From: Hysterangium stoloniferum
Taxonomy: Eukaryota > Basidiomycota > Agaricomycetes > Hysterangiales > Hysterangiaceae
Direction: 5' to 3'
NCBI GenBank assembly: GCA_015178975.1
Contig: WHVD01000046.1
Location: 434,001 to 498,000 of the forward strand
DNA: 64,000 bases
The translations under genes were made by a program, and so were the position numbers. Shown one piece after another: positions 45,664 through 56,744 of the stretch (its first letter is position 1; each line of letters opens with the position of its first letter). The notes beneath the pieces are model-generated. The model was not told the origin of the DNA and searched no databases. It saw nothing but the letters and a program-made list of their open reading frames with translations.

Positions 45664-46080
45664 ACGTCAATGCGGTGGCAGGCCAGTGAGACGTATCCGG
45701 TAGATCAAACAGCGGATTCGGATGTTCTAATGAACGAACCCTCGTGATTGTCATTTACACATATCCGCCATGATCCTCGTCTCGTTTTCCTGCCACAGGT
45801 CACCATGATCCTAGTCTCATTTTTCTGCCACAGGCCACAATGATTGCTGCTTTTGTTGATTCCTTTTCTCCATTACACGTTTTCATTTCTACGATCCATC
45901 CTTGAATTGAGCTATCTTCCTGTGCAAGTATTTGTCTACCTAATTCCGCCGCCATTATATAAACATGCCCAAAAGGCTAATTTTATGCGTCATAAAGGCT
46001 GTTGCAATAGTGTTTGGGACTGAATTCCTTTTTGTATTTGTGGATCTTTTGTGTTGTATAATAGTCTAATACTCTAATGA
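45350..46080 (+). repeat. Left arm of large inverted repeat at the RHS gene 3' end
   Basis: This arm covers the last about 310 bp of coding plus about 415 bp downstream (for example AACGTCAATGCGGTGGCAGG, GAGCTATCTTCCTGTGCAAG). The right arm is 46437-47096. The spacer of about 360 bp is GC-rich and contains (GAAC)n near 46277. Confidence 0.85.
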
Positions 46081-46436
46081 TAGAAGTATAGATTTAGTTC
46101 CTCAGCTTTTCCATTGTCCCGGTGCGCGGACACGGCTCGGCACTGGTCGGCCACCGCACGTGAGCTGACCTGGGTGTCTCAACACCCACCACCTCACCAC
46201 CTCACCACCAACCACCGCCGCCGTCACTCCTACCGCCACCACCATACATATTTCATTTCATGACCTGGTTTCAAACGAACGAACGAACGAACGGGGCATG
46301 GCGGCTCCCCAATCCCCATTTACGTGGTTTTGGGGATTTACGCCGCCAACCATGTAAATCTGGGCGGGTACAGTGACTTACTCAGTAGATTACTATCTTT
46401 TACTGTTTTTCATGTCAATACACTATGTAAAAGAGC

Positions 46437-47096
46437 TATGACAATGGAAAAGCAAATCTATACAACACAAAAGATCCACAAATACAAAAAGGAATTCAGT
46501 TCCCAAACACTATTGCAACAGCCTTTATGATGCATAAAATTAGCCTTTTGGGCATGTTTATATAATGGCAGTGGAATTAGGTAGACAAATACTTGCACAG
46601 GAAGATAGCTCAATTCAAGGATGGATCGTAGAAATGAAAATGTGTAATGGAGAAAAGGAATCAACAAAAGCTGTAATCATGGTGGCTGGTGGCAGAAACA
46701 CGAGACGAGGATCATGGTGGATATGGAATATGTGTAAATGATGATCACAAGGGCTCGTTCATTGGAACATCCGAGTTGGATGTTTGATCTACCAGATACG
46801 TCTCACTGGCCTGCCACCACATTGTCGTTTATGAATACATAGGGACAGCAAGGTAGTAATCACTATTCACCTCATTCATATTAAGCTCAAGTTGTTGCTG
46901 CTCATTTTCCTTTAATTTACTGAGAGGCAGCGCACATGCATAAACCCTTCCATTGGCCCGTCAAGGCCTGGTGATCCCAGGCACATTCTGCTTTGCCCAT
47001 TTCTGGGCCAGCTATAACCAGGCGCCACACGACATTGCATTTGTGATTCATGATTTTGGAAATCAGCTATGAGAAGCACTTATCATGAACTGTACA
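46437..47096 (-). pseudogene. Truncated, inverted RHS-gene paralogue (3' end only)
   Basis: Minus-strand sequence repeats the end of the RHS gene (MNHKCNV, LVIAGPEMG, MNEVNSDYYLAVPMYS) and its downstream region with point changes and small indels. Its 5' part is missing, and at 47097 it is fused to a broken B-type LTR. Confidence 0.85.
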
Positions 47097-47429
47097 GATG
47101 TTGTACATACAATCCAGTCAGAAAATCAGCTTAAATTCTCCCCAGTAATCTTAGTATATTCTCCACTCTATTCTCCTCTTTGAAACACACCACTTTTACT
47201 CATCAGAGTCCACGGGCTCCAACCCATCTATCACTCAACCTCTGACTCTTCTATCTCGACTCCCTGATCTCTCAACCCAAGAACCCCACCTGGACTCCCT
47301 GGGATTCCCATCCACCCATTTGAAATTGGACAAGATGATCTAACGAGGGCACAGCCTATAAGCTGAAGCCAAGTCCTACTGGCTTGCCTGCAGGTTTCTC
47401 TGGAAACCCTCCGTGTATGCACCTTAACA
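47097..47429 (+). repeat. 5'-truncated B-family LTR
   Basis: From AGATGTTGTACATACAATCC to CACCTTAACA it matches the last about 330 bp of the B LTR. It is joined to the RHS paralogue without a TG end. Confidence 0.88.
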
Positions 47430-48304
47430 TACAGGTCTGCTATTTATACTATTTATTTAATATTTATTTAGTATTTTTTATTTATTAAAAATCTGAGAAA
47501 AACACTAAAAATGGCATGTCCCTACAGTGCATAGCCATGCTTCAGTGCTTATGTAATCCTGCCTGGCCCTGTGTAGGCCCATATTTAGTATCCAGAACAT
47601 CAGGTATACTGAAGTCTTTTATAATATCAATACATTCTTTGAGTGCCTTATTTGCCATGGGAGACTGTAACAGTAATACACTCATTACGTTTTTTTCAAT
47701 TTGAAAATCAAGACCTTCATTAAGGAGGTTGTCTGTAATCATTATAATATCAGATGTTTACTGGTAAAATTTATATTTCTACAAAACTCCATCTTTAAAT
47801 AGTGATATATCCTCTGAGACTATTATATTGTAACCACCAACCATAAAAAACAATTCAGAGTCAATTAATAGAACCTATTATATATGGTTTTCCAAGTTAC
47901 GTAAATACTTGCTAATACTTTTGTTATTAATTTGTTTTTTAAAAGCTAAACTGTAGTTATTTCCTAGTAAAATATGTGATATATAATTGGAAATTTTTTG
48001 TCCTGTGGCTTTCTTAGTTGGATGAAATCACCTATATTCTGGGTATGTTGAATCAAGTAGAAATCTGTTCAGATTGACAGATCCATTCCAAAGTAATACA
48101 TATGCATGAAATAGACTATTTAAAGGTATCTATTTTTAAAAGTATTAGTGTTTCAAACTACTAATTTTTTATATTGTCTACTTGTGTCTGGAAAGATTCT
48201 TTAGTTTGTAATGTACAAGAGAGTTTAAAACTTTCAAAAAGTTTTAAAAACCAAGTTATGTTTGAATCACATCCCAGATGTTTAAATGATCTTTAGAATA
48301 TATG
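47430..48304. other. AT-rich region with one unexplained minus-strand ORF
   Basis: At 47742-47542 (minus) an ORF reads MITDNLLNEGLDFQIEKNVM...LQSPMANKALKECIDIIK, protein-like but unrecognised and only 66 aa. The rest is AT-rich with no repeat I can assign. Confidence 0.35.
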
Positions 48305-49115
48305 TGTTAGGATACACACACAGGCCGGGTTTCCGGAGAAACCCGCAGGATATCCGGTAGGACTTGGCTTCAGCTTATAGGCTGCACCCTCGCTAGATCG
48401 TGTTGTCCAATTTCAAACGGATGGATGGGGATCCCGGGGAGTCTGGGTGGGGTTCGTGGGTCGTAGGTCGGGGGTCGTGGGTTGTAAGTCGAGTTGGTTG
48501 AGAGAGTAGATGTGCTGGAGCCCGTGGGCTCTGACTAGTGCGAGCGATGTGAATCAAGTAAGGTTTTAGAGCGGAAAATATTATTAGATTACTGGGGGGA
48601 ATCTAAGCTAATTTTCTGACTGGATTGTATGTACAACATCTGCCAGTTTATATCGACCGTGGAATGCATGACATACCAAATCCAGTAATAATGAAACGAA
48701 ACTAACAAAACATGAAACGGGAATAGTAAACACCAAATTGGTGTTAGGAATGGAACGGAACGGAGTGGAGTCCGAATCGTGACAAAGCATAACCCATAAT
48801 GGGAAATGGAGCGGGAGCGGAGTCCTAAATCGTGACAGGTCATTTGACTAAAACAGGAACGGGGCTTGATTAGAGTGGTGACAGGATTCTAAGCGGGGAC
48901 CAGTGACTGATGCGTGGGACGAAGACGGACATAGACAGAGACGGAGTCCGGGGGAAGTCCGGTGACTGATATGTGTCGTAATGAGGTCGAACGTAACGAG
49001 TCTTGATGTAATGGAGTCCGGGCGGGAAATCCTATAAACAGATGATTGGTGCTTGTAGCGCGTGGGGGCGTACGGGTTAGTGCCCAGAGTCCGGTGGGAT
49101 TGTCCAGTCGTAACA
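48305..49115 (-). repeat. Solo LTR, gypsy family B (811 bp)
   Basis: TGTTAGGATAC...AGTCGTAACA, with perfect TSD ATATG at 48300-48304 and 49116-49120. It retains more CpG than other B copies, suggesting a relatively young insertion. Confidence 0.95.
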
Positions 49116-49133
49116 ATATGTATTAGAATTTGG

Positions 49134-49381
49134 TGTTGAAACAGTTGAATAACTCTTGACAAACACCCTGTGAGTGTGAGGAAAGTAAACACTAAGGAGA
49201 CTTTCCCACACCCACAGCGGAGTATGCTACAGGGTGCTTACCTAAGCACCTATACATCAGTTACCTTACTAGGTAACTCACTCAATACTGCACCTACAGT
49301 GCTGGGAAAAATACTACAAATATCAGAAAAATATAGAGAACATCATATACTATGTGAGAGCTGTAATATCATACTCTAACA
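49134..49381 (-). repeat. Solo LTR, copia-type family F (248 bp)
   Basis: The plus strand reads TGTTGAAACAG...CTCTAACA, with perfect TSD TTTGG at 49129-49133 and 49382-49386. It is the reverse complement of the LTR at 9954-10214. Confidence 0.93.
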
Positions 49382-49874
49382 TTTGGTATGCTTAATAGTT
49401 TTCAAATATCCTTCTAGTGTCACAAAAGGTCGCAAAGTGTCACAAAGTGTCACAAACTGTAGCACAGTGTCTTCACACAATAATAATCTATGTAAAAAGC
49501 CTCCAAAATTTCTATTATCCTCTTTTCCCTATGACCACAAATAATGATACACTATATACAGTACACAGCACATGGACAAAGGGAGGAAAAAAATGCATCA
49601 CTATCAAATATATAGATAATGTATATTAAGAAGAAGCCACAGCAAACCTGATATACAGTAGGAGGTACACATTGTATGTGAATTTGAAGCTGGGGGATGA
49701 TGACATAGAACAAGAAAATGGGGCTTGGGGCAGGCAATATCCAAGATGGTGGCAGAGGCAGGAGGCAGGCTGGGGTAGGGTGATAGGTAGGTATGGGTAG
49801 TTGAGTATCAATACCAGTATCATCAGGCACAGGATATAAATGAGACATTGGACATATTAGGTAGAATATACTTT

Positions 49875-50675
49875 TTACTTGTATAAATCTTGAAAGCTGG
49901 TGCAGTGCTGGCTGGGTGGGGTGACAAGGCAGGGAGAGGTGGTGTGGGTGTAATGATGTGATATAATAAGCTGAGCAAGAAAAGGGGAATCCAAGTCCAA
50001 GTCTAGCTGGAGAGGATAGCAATAGAAGTGGGGGGGGATAACTAAAGGGAGCTGGCCAGAGGAGATGATGGTGAAATATGACCACTCATCCATCCCATTC
50101 ATATCTCCATTTTCATCATCCACATACTGCTCTACAGACTGCCATGCTGCACATTTGTGGGGGACAGTGCAAGCATGGTTCCCAGGCCTGATGGGTGCCA
50201 GTACAACTGGTGCAACATTGACATGTGTGGGTTGTGCAAGCCACTATATGACATGTGGTGTGAATCGTATGCCTCCCCGTGCATGTGTGAGAAATAGCCC
50301 AGCCCTGCCTCCATGCCCAATCTGCCCCCTGCCACACCACTTGCACTTGTCATGGTGGTTCTCAAGCTCAACATGCTCAGTGAGCCCCCAAGGTCCTGTG
50401 GGAAAAACAGTCCCATCAGCATCCCAAACCCTAGCATGCCACCCCCCCCCTCCACCACTGCCACTGCCACTCTTGCATTCCCCACACCACTGCCACCCCC
50501 TGTGGTGCCACTGTTGAACCCAGGTGGGAAGCCCCCCAAGTCTGTGCTCGAGTCTCACTGGACCAGTTCCACATGTGTGTGCTGTTCTGCACAATTGGGT
50601 GCAGTGGCATGGGGTGGTGCAGTGGCATGGGTGCAGTGGCATGGGGTGCAGCATGCATGCCACATGCTCAGGCAC
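49875..50675 (-). pseudogene. Degenerate minus-strand ORF with CxxC motif
   Basis: One reading frame with a single stop at about 50244 contains ENHHDKCKWCGRGQIGHGG and, further on, VEQYVDDENGDMNGMDEWSY. The CxxC spacing (C-x2-C-x6-H) recalls the antisense accessory genes, but the opposite strand is also open over much of 50065-50687. I cannot decide that this frame is real. Confidence 0.3.
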
Positions 50676-50872
50676 AACATGTCATAGGCCCAGGCCCGTG
50701 TCCATGTCCACCACTGCTGATACTGTGTGGCCTGTGTCCCTGTCCATGGCCATGCAGGCTGTGTCCATGGGGCCCGTGGCCACTGTGCATGTGGCCCAGC
50801 TTGGGGAAGGTGGGGTGCCATGTCGTGGCAGGGGGGAAGTGGTTGTTGGAGTCCATGTACAGTGGGGGACAA

Positions 50873-51617
50873 TGTTATGACCATGTCACAACCCGACAGT
50901 CCCCGAGGTTATTGCCACCTATCAACATTCCAAGTTATCATTCAAGTCATCGCATCGGAAACCGTCGGTCTCCCGACACTGATGAATGCTTACGTGGTGA
51001 TCAAACTCCATTTACGCCCCCATCAAAATATGCTTGTATTATCTGGTTATACTCTGATATGTCCTCTTTTTATTATGATGATCTGTTCTACTCTATGTTT
51101 CACATATGCCTATATATACTTGTAACCCTCGGACTATTTCCCTTTTCTCATAATCCCGCTCTTGGTTATCTCATGGCCTCCGAACTTATTGTAACCTTCC
51201 CATTCCTAGCCAAGCTCATTTGTCAATACCATTTTCTGCTCTTCTCCTAGTTAGTATTTTCTAGATGCTGAATACTTGTATATGAGCCTGCTGTAGTTGC
51301 AGTTACTAGGCAATCAGAATATTGACTCAGAATACCTTCATACATCTCTAGAAGTCACATACTAAGTATTCTGCCCTCCACCTTCACGTGCGCTCGCCCA
51401 CTCTCAGTCCCCAACCCTTTGGCCCGACACTCAACTTATACTTCAGTCCCAATTGGTAACTCGCTGAGAGGTACTCGTCAGGACTAGTCTTCACCCATCT
51501 GAAATTTAAGGATACCCAACAGATATTTGTGAGGGCGCAGCACATAAGCTGAAGCCAAGTCCTTCTGATTGGTCCCCGTCAGCCTACCGACATTAGTCAG
51601 TTTTTCAGTTCTTAACA
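50873..51617 (+). repeat. Solo LTR, family E (E2, 745 bp) inside the H2 TIR
   Basis: TGTTATGACC...TTCTTAACA, with perfect TSD GACAA at 50868-50872 and 51618-51622. Confidence 0.95.
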
Positions 51618-51848
51618 GACAAAACCATTCCAATGATTTTTTATATGTCAAAGAATGTTGAATAACTCAATGAGTACTTGACCAATTGACCTGAAATTTT
51701 TAATTTAGGTAGTCATATATGTTGGCTATATACCCTAAGAATTCTATCACATAAGCATTATTTGACATCAAACTATAAATCAAATACTAATGCAATCTCA
51801 TTGGAACAGTTTTGTCCCTGGTATATAATCCAATACAAATCATATAAT

Positions 51849-52690
51849 CTAGTACTTGGTGTAACCCCCCTTGGCATCCAAAACAGCTGAAATCCTTCTA
51901 GGCATACTCTCTATCAAATTCTGACAAATAGAAGCAGGAATCCTGTCCCATTCTGTCTGGACCCTTTCCCATAACTCCTGAATACTCCTAGGCTCCACTT
52001 CATACTCTAGTACCTCTTCTTGAGGTAATGCCAAAGGTGTTCAATTGGATTAAGATCAGCAGATTGAGGGGGCCATATCATGACATCAAAATCACTGCCA
52101 TTAAGCCAATTGGTGGTCTTCTTGCTCTTGTGTTTGGGATCATTGTCTTGCTGAAAGATAATATCCCTAGTCTTCTTCTTGTAATGCTTGAGAGATTCTT
52201 GAAGTTCATCCTCCAAAATGCTAACATAAACTTCAACATCCATCCTCCCATCAATCTTGGTGGCATATCCTAGTCCTTCCCAATGCAAAGTCTAGCCTCT
52301 CCCTTCTATGCCTTTTTGTGAGTTTAGGCCTTTTCCTCTTCACCACAGTTTTTATTCCAGCATTCTTGAGTTCCCTATGAATTGTTCTTGCAGAGATAGA
52401 GTCCCCATTCATATCTTGTAGGACTTTAGAGGCCTGAGTGGCATGGTCAATCTTCTGGGAAGTGATTTGTTAGATGATGTAATGGGTATCAGAGGGGGGA
52501 TGTTTGTGTGGACAACCTCCAGCTGCTTTGGAGAGGGAGGAAGAATGTTTAGAGAAAAATTCTGGATATAGTAGAGACAGAACGACCAGTGGTAGCAGCT
52601 ACTTCATGTGCAGACTTGCCCTTGTCAAGTAGAGTAAGAACAGGATCAAGTTGAGCAGGAGTGTAAAGAGTGGTGGAAGTTCTAACTGTT
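51849..52690 (-). pseudogene. Tc1 transposase with internal deletion
   Basis: The N-terminal HTH is decayed (SAHEVAATTGRSVSTISRI), then ARTIHRELKNAGIKTVVKRK and KLTKRHRRERLDFALG. A deletion at about 52288 removes the first catalytic Asp region. Afterwards DIIFQQDNDPKHKSKKTT and SADLNPIEHLWHYLKKR remain, ending GGYTKY. It is related to but clearly distinct from the H1 transposase. Confidence 0.85.
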
Positions 52691-52700
52691 CTATATACAA

Positions 52701-53317
52701 AGAATATCGGCCGTTTAGGTATGACATGATAATGTATTGACTATCTAAGTCTAATACAGACCAAACACATATTGACCATTTAGTTCAATACAGTTGAGTG
52801 AACTAGCTATCTAAAGTAGAATAGAGAGCTAGAACAAATAAAGGAGAATTGACTGTAAAGTATGATTCTGAATGACTGCTCAAGTGTTGAAGAGAATAAT
52901 GTGAGAGTCAAATGACAGAGTAGTGCAGATATAGTCTGCACAGATTGAGATAATGGTATGAGTTTTGACTAGTATAGTTCAAAACTCTGATTGCGCTAGT
53001 AGTTAAAGCTCATCTGTGACGGTCGAGACAATACCTCAATCACAACTTACAGGACACTAACTGGGTGTCTGGGTAAGTCGTGGTTGCAGGGTAAAAAGTG
53101 TCTGAGTTCTAACTACTGGTGCTAGAATACATAAGTCTGGCATATATGCACCCACAAGAGTCGATGTACCAAATGTATAGGTCATCGAACTAATTATATG
53201 CATATAATAAAATAGAGAGAAAGTAGAAATAATAATGGAAATATAGTATGAGCTCCTCCAGACTATATTTCCAGAGTATATTTTGCCATACCTCTCAGTG
53301 TCCCCCAGGTTGAAGAG
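52701..53317. other. No gene recognised
   Basis: About 600 bp without a supported frame or repeat. Confidence 0.5.
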
Positions 53318-54130
53318 CTATGTCAAAGAAGGTGTCGAAGGACGCTTGGAACTCCTCCCCATGTATCCTGCAAAGAACCTCCAAGGTGCAGAATAGCATT
53401 TCCCCAGGCAAGACACTTGGCATGAAAGGAAAGGGCAATGTCTTCCCACTTCAAAACATTGTTGGCAGATGTCAACCCATCCAGTTTCTGGATTGAAGAG
53501 ACCCAATGACCGTAGGCCTTTTGGTGCATTCGAATGATGGCACGAACGTGATCAGCAGAGGCATCAGTAATGCGGGCAATGAGAGGAGGGTGGGGTGTAG
53601 TGATGGTGGGGGTGTAGTGAGTGTAGTGATGGTGGGTGTAGTGATGGTGGGGTGTAGTGATGGTGGGGTGTAGTGATGGTGGGGGTGTAGTGATGGGGTG
53701 TAGTGATGGTGGGGTGTAGTGATGGTGGGGTAGGAGTGGGAAGTGGTGCGCAGCTCGCATCTCCACCAGAGGGAAGTCCTCCCGGGGTGTCGGAATCCGA
53801 CAACAGATGCTCCAACAGGTCAACTAGTTCCACAGCCGAGTGGATCAGTGCATGCTCAGGAAGGACACAAGTGGAGTTGATGAGCAGGGACCAAAAAATG
53901 GAGAGCTCAACCTGTTTGATATCCTCCACTAAATGCAGCTGTTCCTTAGGGTCATTGATGCATAAGTAAAGCATACTACAGTGTGAGAGACCCGCTATAC
54001 CCTTGGATATGCCCTTTAAGAAGGGGGTGCCACAAGGTTGGCCCCAGTCCCATTTACATGCGTCCCACAGTGAAAATGGACATCCATGACTGAGGCACCT
54101 CAAGGACTTCCTGGATAGGATGATCAACAT
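53318..54130 (-). pseudogene. Unrecognised ORF with a minisatellite-encoded Thr/His/Pro/Tyr repeat
   Basis: The N-terminal part (54130-53760) reads LYLCINDPKEQLHLVEDIKQ...HALIHSAVELVDLLEHLLSD. A repeat of ITTPHHHYTPPSLHP type (53588-53745) follows. The C-terminal part (ADHVRAIIRMHQKAYGHWVS...LKWEDIALSFHAKCLAWGNA, to about 53323) is in another frame, so repeat-length change has shifted the frame. The family is unknown. Confidence 0.4.
53588..53745. repeat. Minisatellite of about 17 bp
   Basis: About nine copies of GTGTAGTGATGGTGGGG with length variants. Confidence 0.9.
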
Positions 54131-54134
54131 CCAT

Positions 54135-54582
54135 CAGGGGAGCAATGACTATGCCACAGTAAACCTGCACAACTTGAAACCTATTTTCATGAATCAGCAA
54201 CTTACCACATCAGTCCATGCAACTTTCCTCATCCATCCCATCATCCATGGAATTATCATTATGGATATTGAGAAGCTACATCAAGATATTCTATTGGAAA
54301 TTCCACTAGACCTGATAACTAAAGCACACCTTGGCAATCCTGTGGACCCCAGTCAACCCCAGTGGTCTCTCGACCAGTATGGTTTCATTAGACTTGACGA
54401 TCACATATATGTACCAGACTCTGACAGCCTCCGCCTCAGGATCCTTCAGTACAAACATGACCATTCACTCTCGGGACATTTTGGGTTCAACAAAACTTTA
54501 TCATTAATAAGAAGAGAATACACTTGGCCCAGACTCTGAGGCTTCATTAAGCACCATTGTAAATCTTGCATTACTTGTCCAC
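54135..54582 (+). pseudogene. Older family-C gypsy fragment (RNase H-integrase linker)
   Basis: GSNDYATVNLHNLKPIF...QQLTTSV, then HIYVPDSDSLRLRILQYKHD, HSLSGHFGFNKTLSLIRRE and CKSCITC match the C element in opposite orientation. The C element's LTR at 54583 interrupts it. Confidence 0.88.
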
Positions 54583-55388
54583 TGTTAGGGTACATACATG
54601 GTGGGTTTCCGGGGAAACCCATGGGAAATCTGGTAGGACTTGGCTTCAGCTTATAGGCTGCACCCTCATGAGATTGTGTTGTCCAATTTCAGACAGGCGG
54701 ATGGGAATCCTGGGGAGTCTGGGTGGGGTTTGTGGGTCGAGGGGTTGTGGGTCGGAGGTTGTGGGTCGAGAGGTCAGGAGTTGAGATAAATAAGAGACAT
54801 AGATGTGTCGGAGCCTGTGGGCTCCAACTAGCGAGAGTGGTGTAATTCAAGGAGGAGTTTAGAATGGAAAATGTATTAGATTACTGGGGGGAATCTAAGC
54901 CAATTTTCTGACTGGATTGTATGTACAACATCTGCCAGACTATATAGACCATGGAATGAATAACATACCAAATCCAGTAATAATGAAACGAAACTAGCAA
55001 AACATAAAACGAGAATAGTAAACACCAAATTTGGTGTTAGGAATGGGATGGAACAGAGCAGAGTCTGAATCGTGACAAATCATAAACCATAACAGGAAAT
55101 GGAGTGGGAGTGGAGTCCAAATCATGACAGGTCATTGACTAAAATGGGAATGGGGCTCAGTTAAAGCGATGACGGGTTTTCCGAGCCTGGTCCAGTGACT
55201 GATGCATGGGACGAGGTCAGACATAGACAGGGACGGAGTCTGGTGGGTATTCCTGTGACTGATACATGATGTAATAAAGTTGAACATGGACAAGTCCGAC
55301 ATATGGAGTCTGACGGGAATTCCGGTAAACTGACAATCAGTGTGTATAAGTTAGTGCCCGGAGTCCGGTGGGAATTCCAGTTGTAACA
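54583..55388 (-). repeat. 3' LTR of gypsy C (B-type LTR, 806 bp)
   Basis: The plus strand reads TGTTAGGGTAC...CCAGTTGTAACA. The adjacent complement of a polypurine tract (GTACCCTCCCTTT, 55389-55401) shows that the element extends to the right, on the minus strand. Confidence 0.92.
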
Positions 55389-55401
55389 GTACCCTCCCTT
55401 T
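55389..55401 (-). other. Polypurine tract of gypsy C
   Basis: The minus strand reads AAAGGGAGGGTAC directly before the LTR TGTTACAAC. Confidence 0.8.
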
Positions 55402-55599
55402 ATGCCAAAGTCCCAAAGAGGCTCTAGACCTAGATAAGGTTCTTGTCGGCTATGCGCATGTGTCAAAAGTCATGTCGGTTACACGTATGTGTCAAAGAGT
55501 CATGTGATCTGGAAGGTAAGGTTCAGATGCAATGAGCCTATATAAAAATTTGAAAAAAATGAAATTTCTTCTTCTTTATTTCCCCCATCTTCACCAAAA

Positions 55600-56537
55600 A
55601 TGGGTCCAAAGCCAACACCAAGAAGACTGATGCCGACTGCCAGGCCCTCCACAGGCACTCCATATCAGGTGCCTCTCAGTGTGGCCCAGATTTTGGTGCA
55701 GTGAGAGGAACAGCGCTGACAACGTGAAGAAGTGGAGAAGGAGGCCAGGGAGGTCAAGGAGGCCCTAGACAGGGAGTACCAGGTGGCAGTGGCAGTGGAG
55801 GAAGAGGCTGAGAGGCAGAGGAAGAGAGATGAGGAGGAGGCTGCATGGGTGGCCACAGAAAAAGCCCGGGTGGCTGCGGACAGGGCCATGGTTGCTGCAG
55901 GAAAGGTAAGTTCCACTGTTTCATGTGTCAACTTTAACTGACTTGGTTTTTCAGCGCAAGGCAGTAGATGTCGAATCAGAGTCTGAGGGGGAGCCAGAGA
56001 GCCCCCAGAAGGTAAGTCTTGGGTCTGTGGGACGTCTGGGGAACTAACCATAACAACAGAAGGCAAAGAAGGTGGCACTAGTCCACCTACCGACATGGAG
56101 TGACCTGCAGTGTTCCGGTTGTAATGACCAGAACACTGAGTGCAACTGAAAGTCCAGGCAGGGACTGGGCTGCTACCAATGTGTGCACCTCAAAGCGAGG
56201 TGCTCACTGGTACATGAGCAGCCCATGGGGTCCGTGGTGTGGGACATCTGGGTTGGATGAGGTTTTGGGTCGGATCGCTGAGGGCATAGAGGCCCAGAAC
56301 AAGTTGCTCTGGAAGAGCAACAAAGTTCAAATTGTAGTGGCGACTGAACTCTGTGGGCTCCACTCGGAGTTTTGGAAGTTCCTAGTGGAGTTTGGTGGGT
56401 ACATATATGAGGAGCTGCAGGCCAGGAGTTCCGAGGACACTGGGTCAGATGAGGACAGGATGCCCACAGAGGTAGCGGAGCTTCCTCAAGAGATGGCTGA
56501 GGTTGGGCAGAAAAATAGCCCCATAAATGTAGACTGA
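55600..56537 (+). pseudogene. Antisense accessory gene of gypsy C: coiled coil, acidic exon, double CxxC cluster
   Basis: Exons: 55600-55905 (MGPKPTPRRLMPTARPSTG, then coiled coil EVEKEAREVKEALDREYQVA and EEEAERQRKRDEEEAAW), 55955-56011 (RKAVDVESESEGEPESPQK) and 56060-56537. Introns are 49 and 48 bp (GTAAGT...CAG). Exon 3 has CSGCNDQNTEC ... CYQCVHLKARC, i.e. C-x2-C-x6-C-x9-C-x2-C-x6-C, and a helical acidic tail (LGRIAEGIEAQNKLLWKSNK) ending PINVD. Lesions: two TGA codons in the coiled-coil start, one TGA in the cluster and a frameshift at about 56235. TATATAAAAA lies about 55 bp upstream. It is antisense to pol and matches 1736-2835 exon for exon. The function is not known. Confidence 0.78.
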
Positions 56538-56744
56538 GAAAATATAAATAAACTTGATAATAATCTTTTTTTTTTTTGAAAATAAAAATAAAGTGTGAAA
56601 ATCATAAAAGTCAAAGTCCATGGAAAATCCACTTAAGGACTTGAAAACATGTCAGAATCCTGTAAAAGCAAAGAGAGACATAGGGTGACAGGGAATAATG
56701 AGAATGAGTCCAAATGTAACACGGGGTCCATGGAGTGTGGTCAG

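Larger units (their letters stand above)
50860..52700 (-). mobile_element. Truncated Tc1 element H2, interrupted by E2
   Basis: The left end is TA (50858-50859) then CAGTGGGGGACAAAACC once the E2 solo LTR is removed. An inverted copy of the same site (TCATTGGAACAGTTTTGTCCC at about 51805) gives a two-site TIR like that of H1. No right TIR is found. Confidence 0.72.

Noticed and set aside
50861-50872. AGTGGGGGACAA as the polypurine tract of an E element to the left
   Set aside because: E2 has matching GACAA on both sides, so it is a solo LTR. The G-run belongs to the Tc1 H2 terminus.
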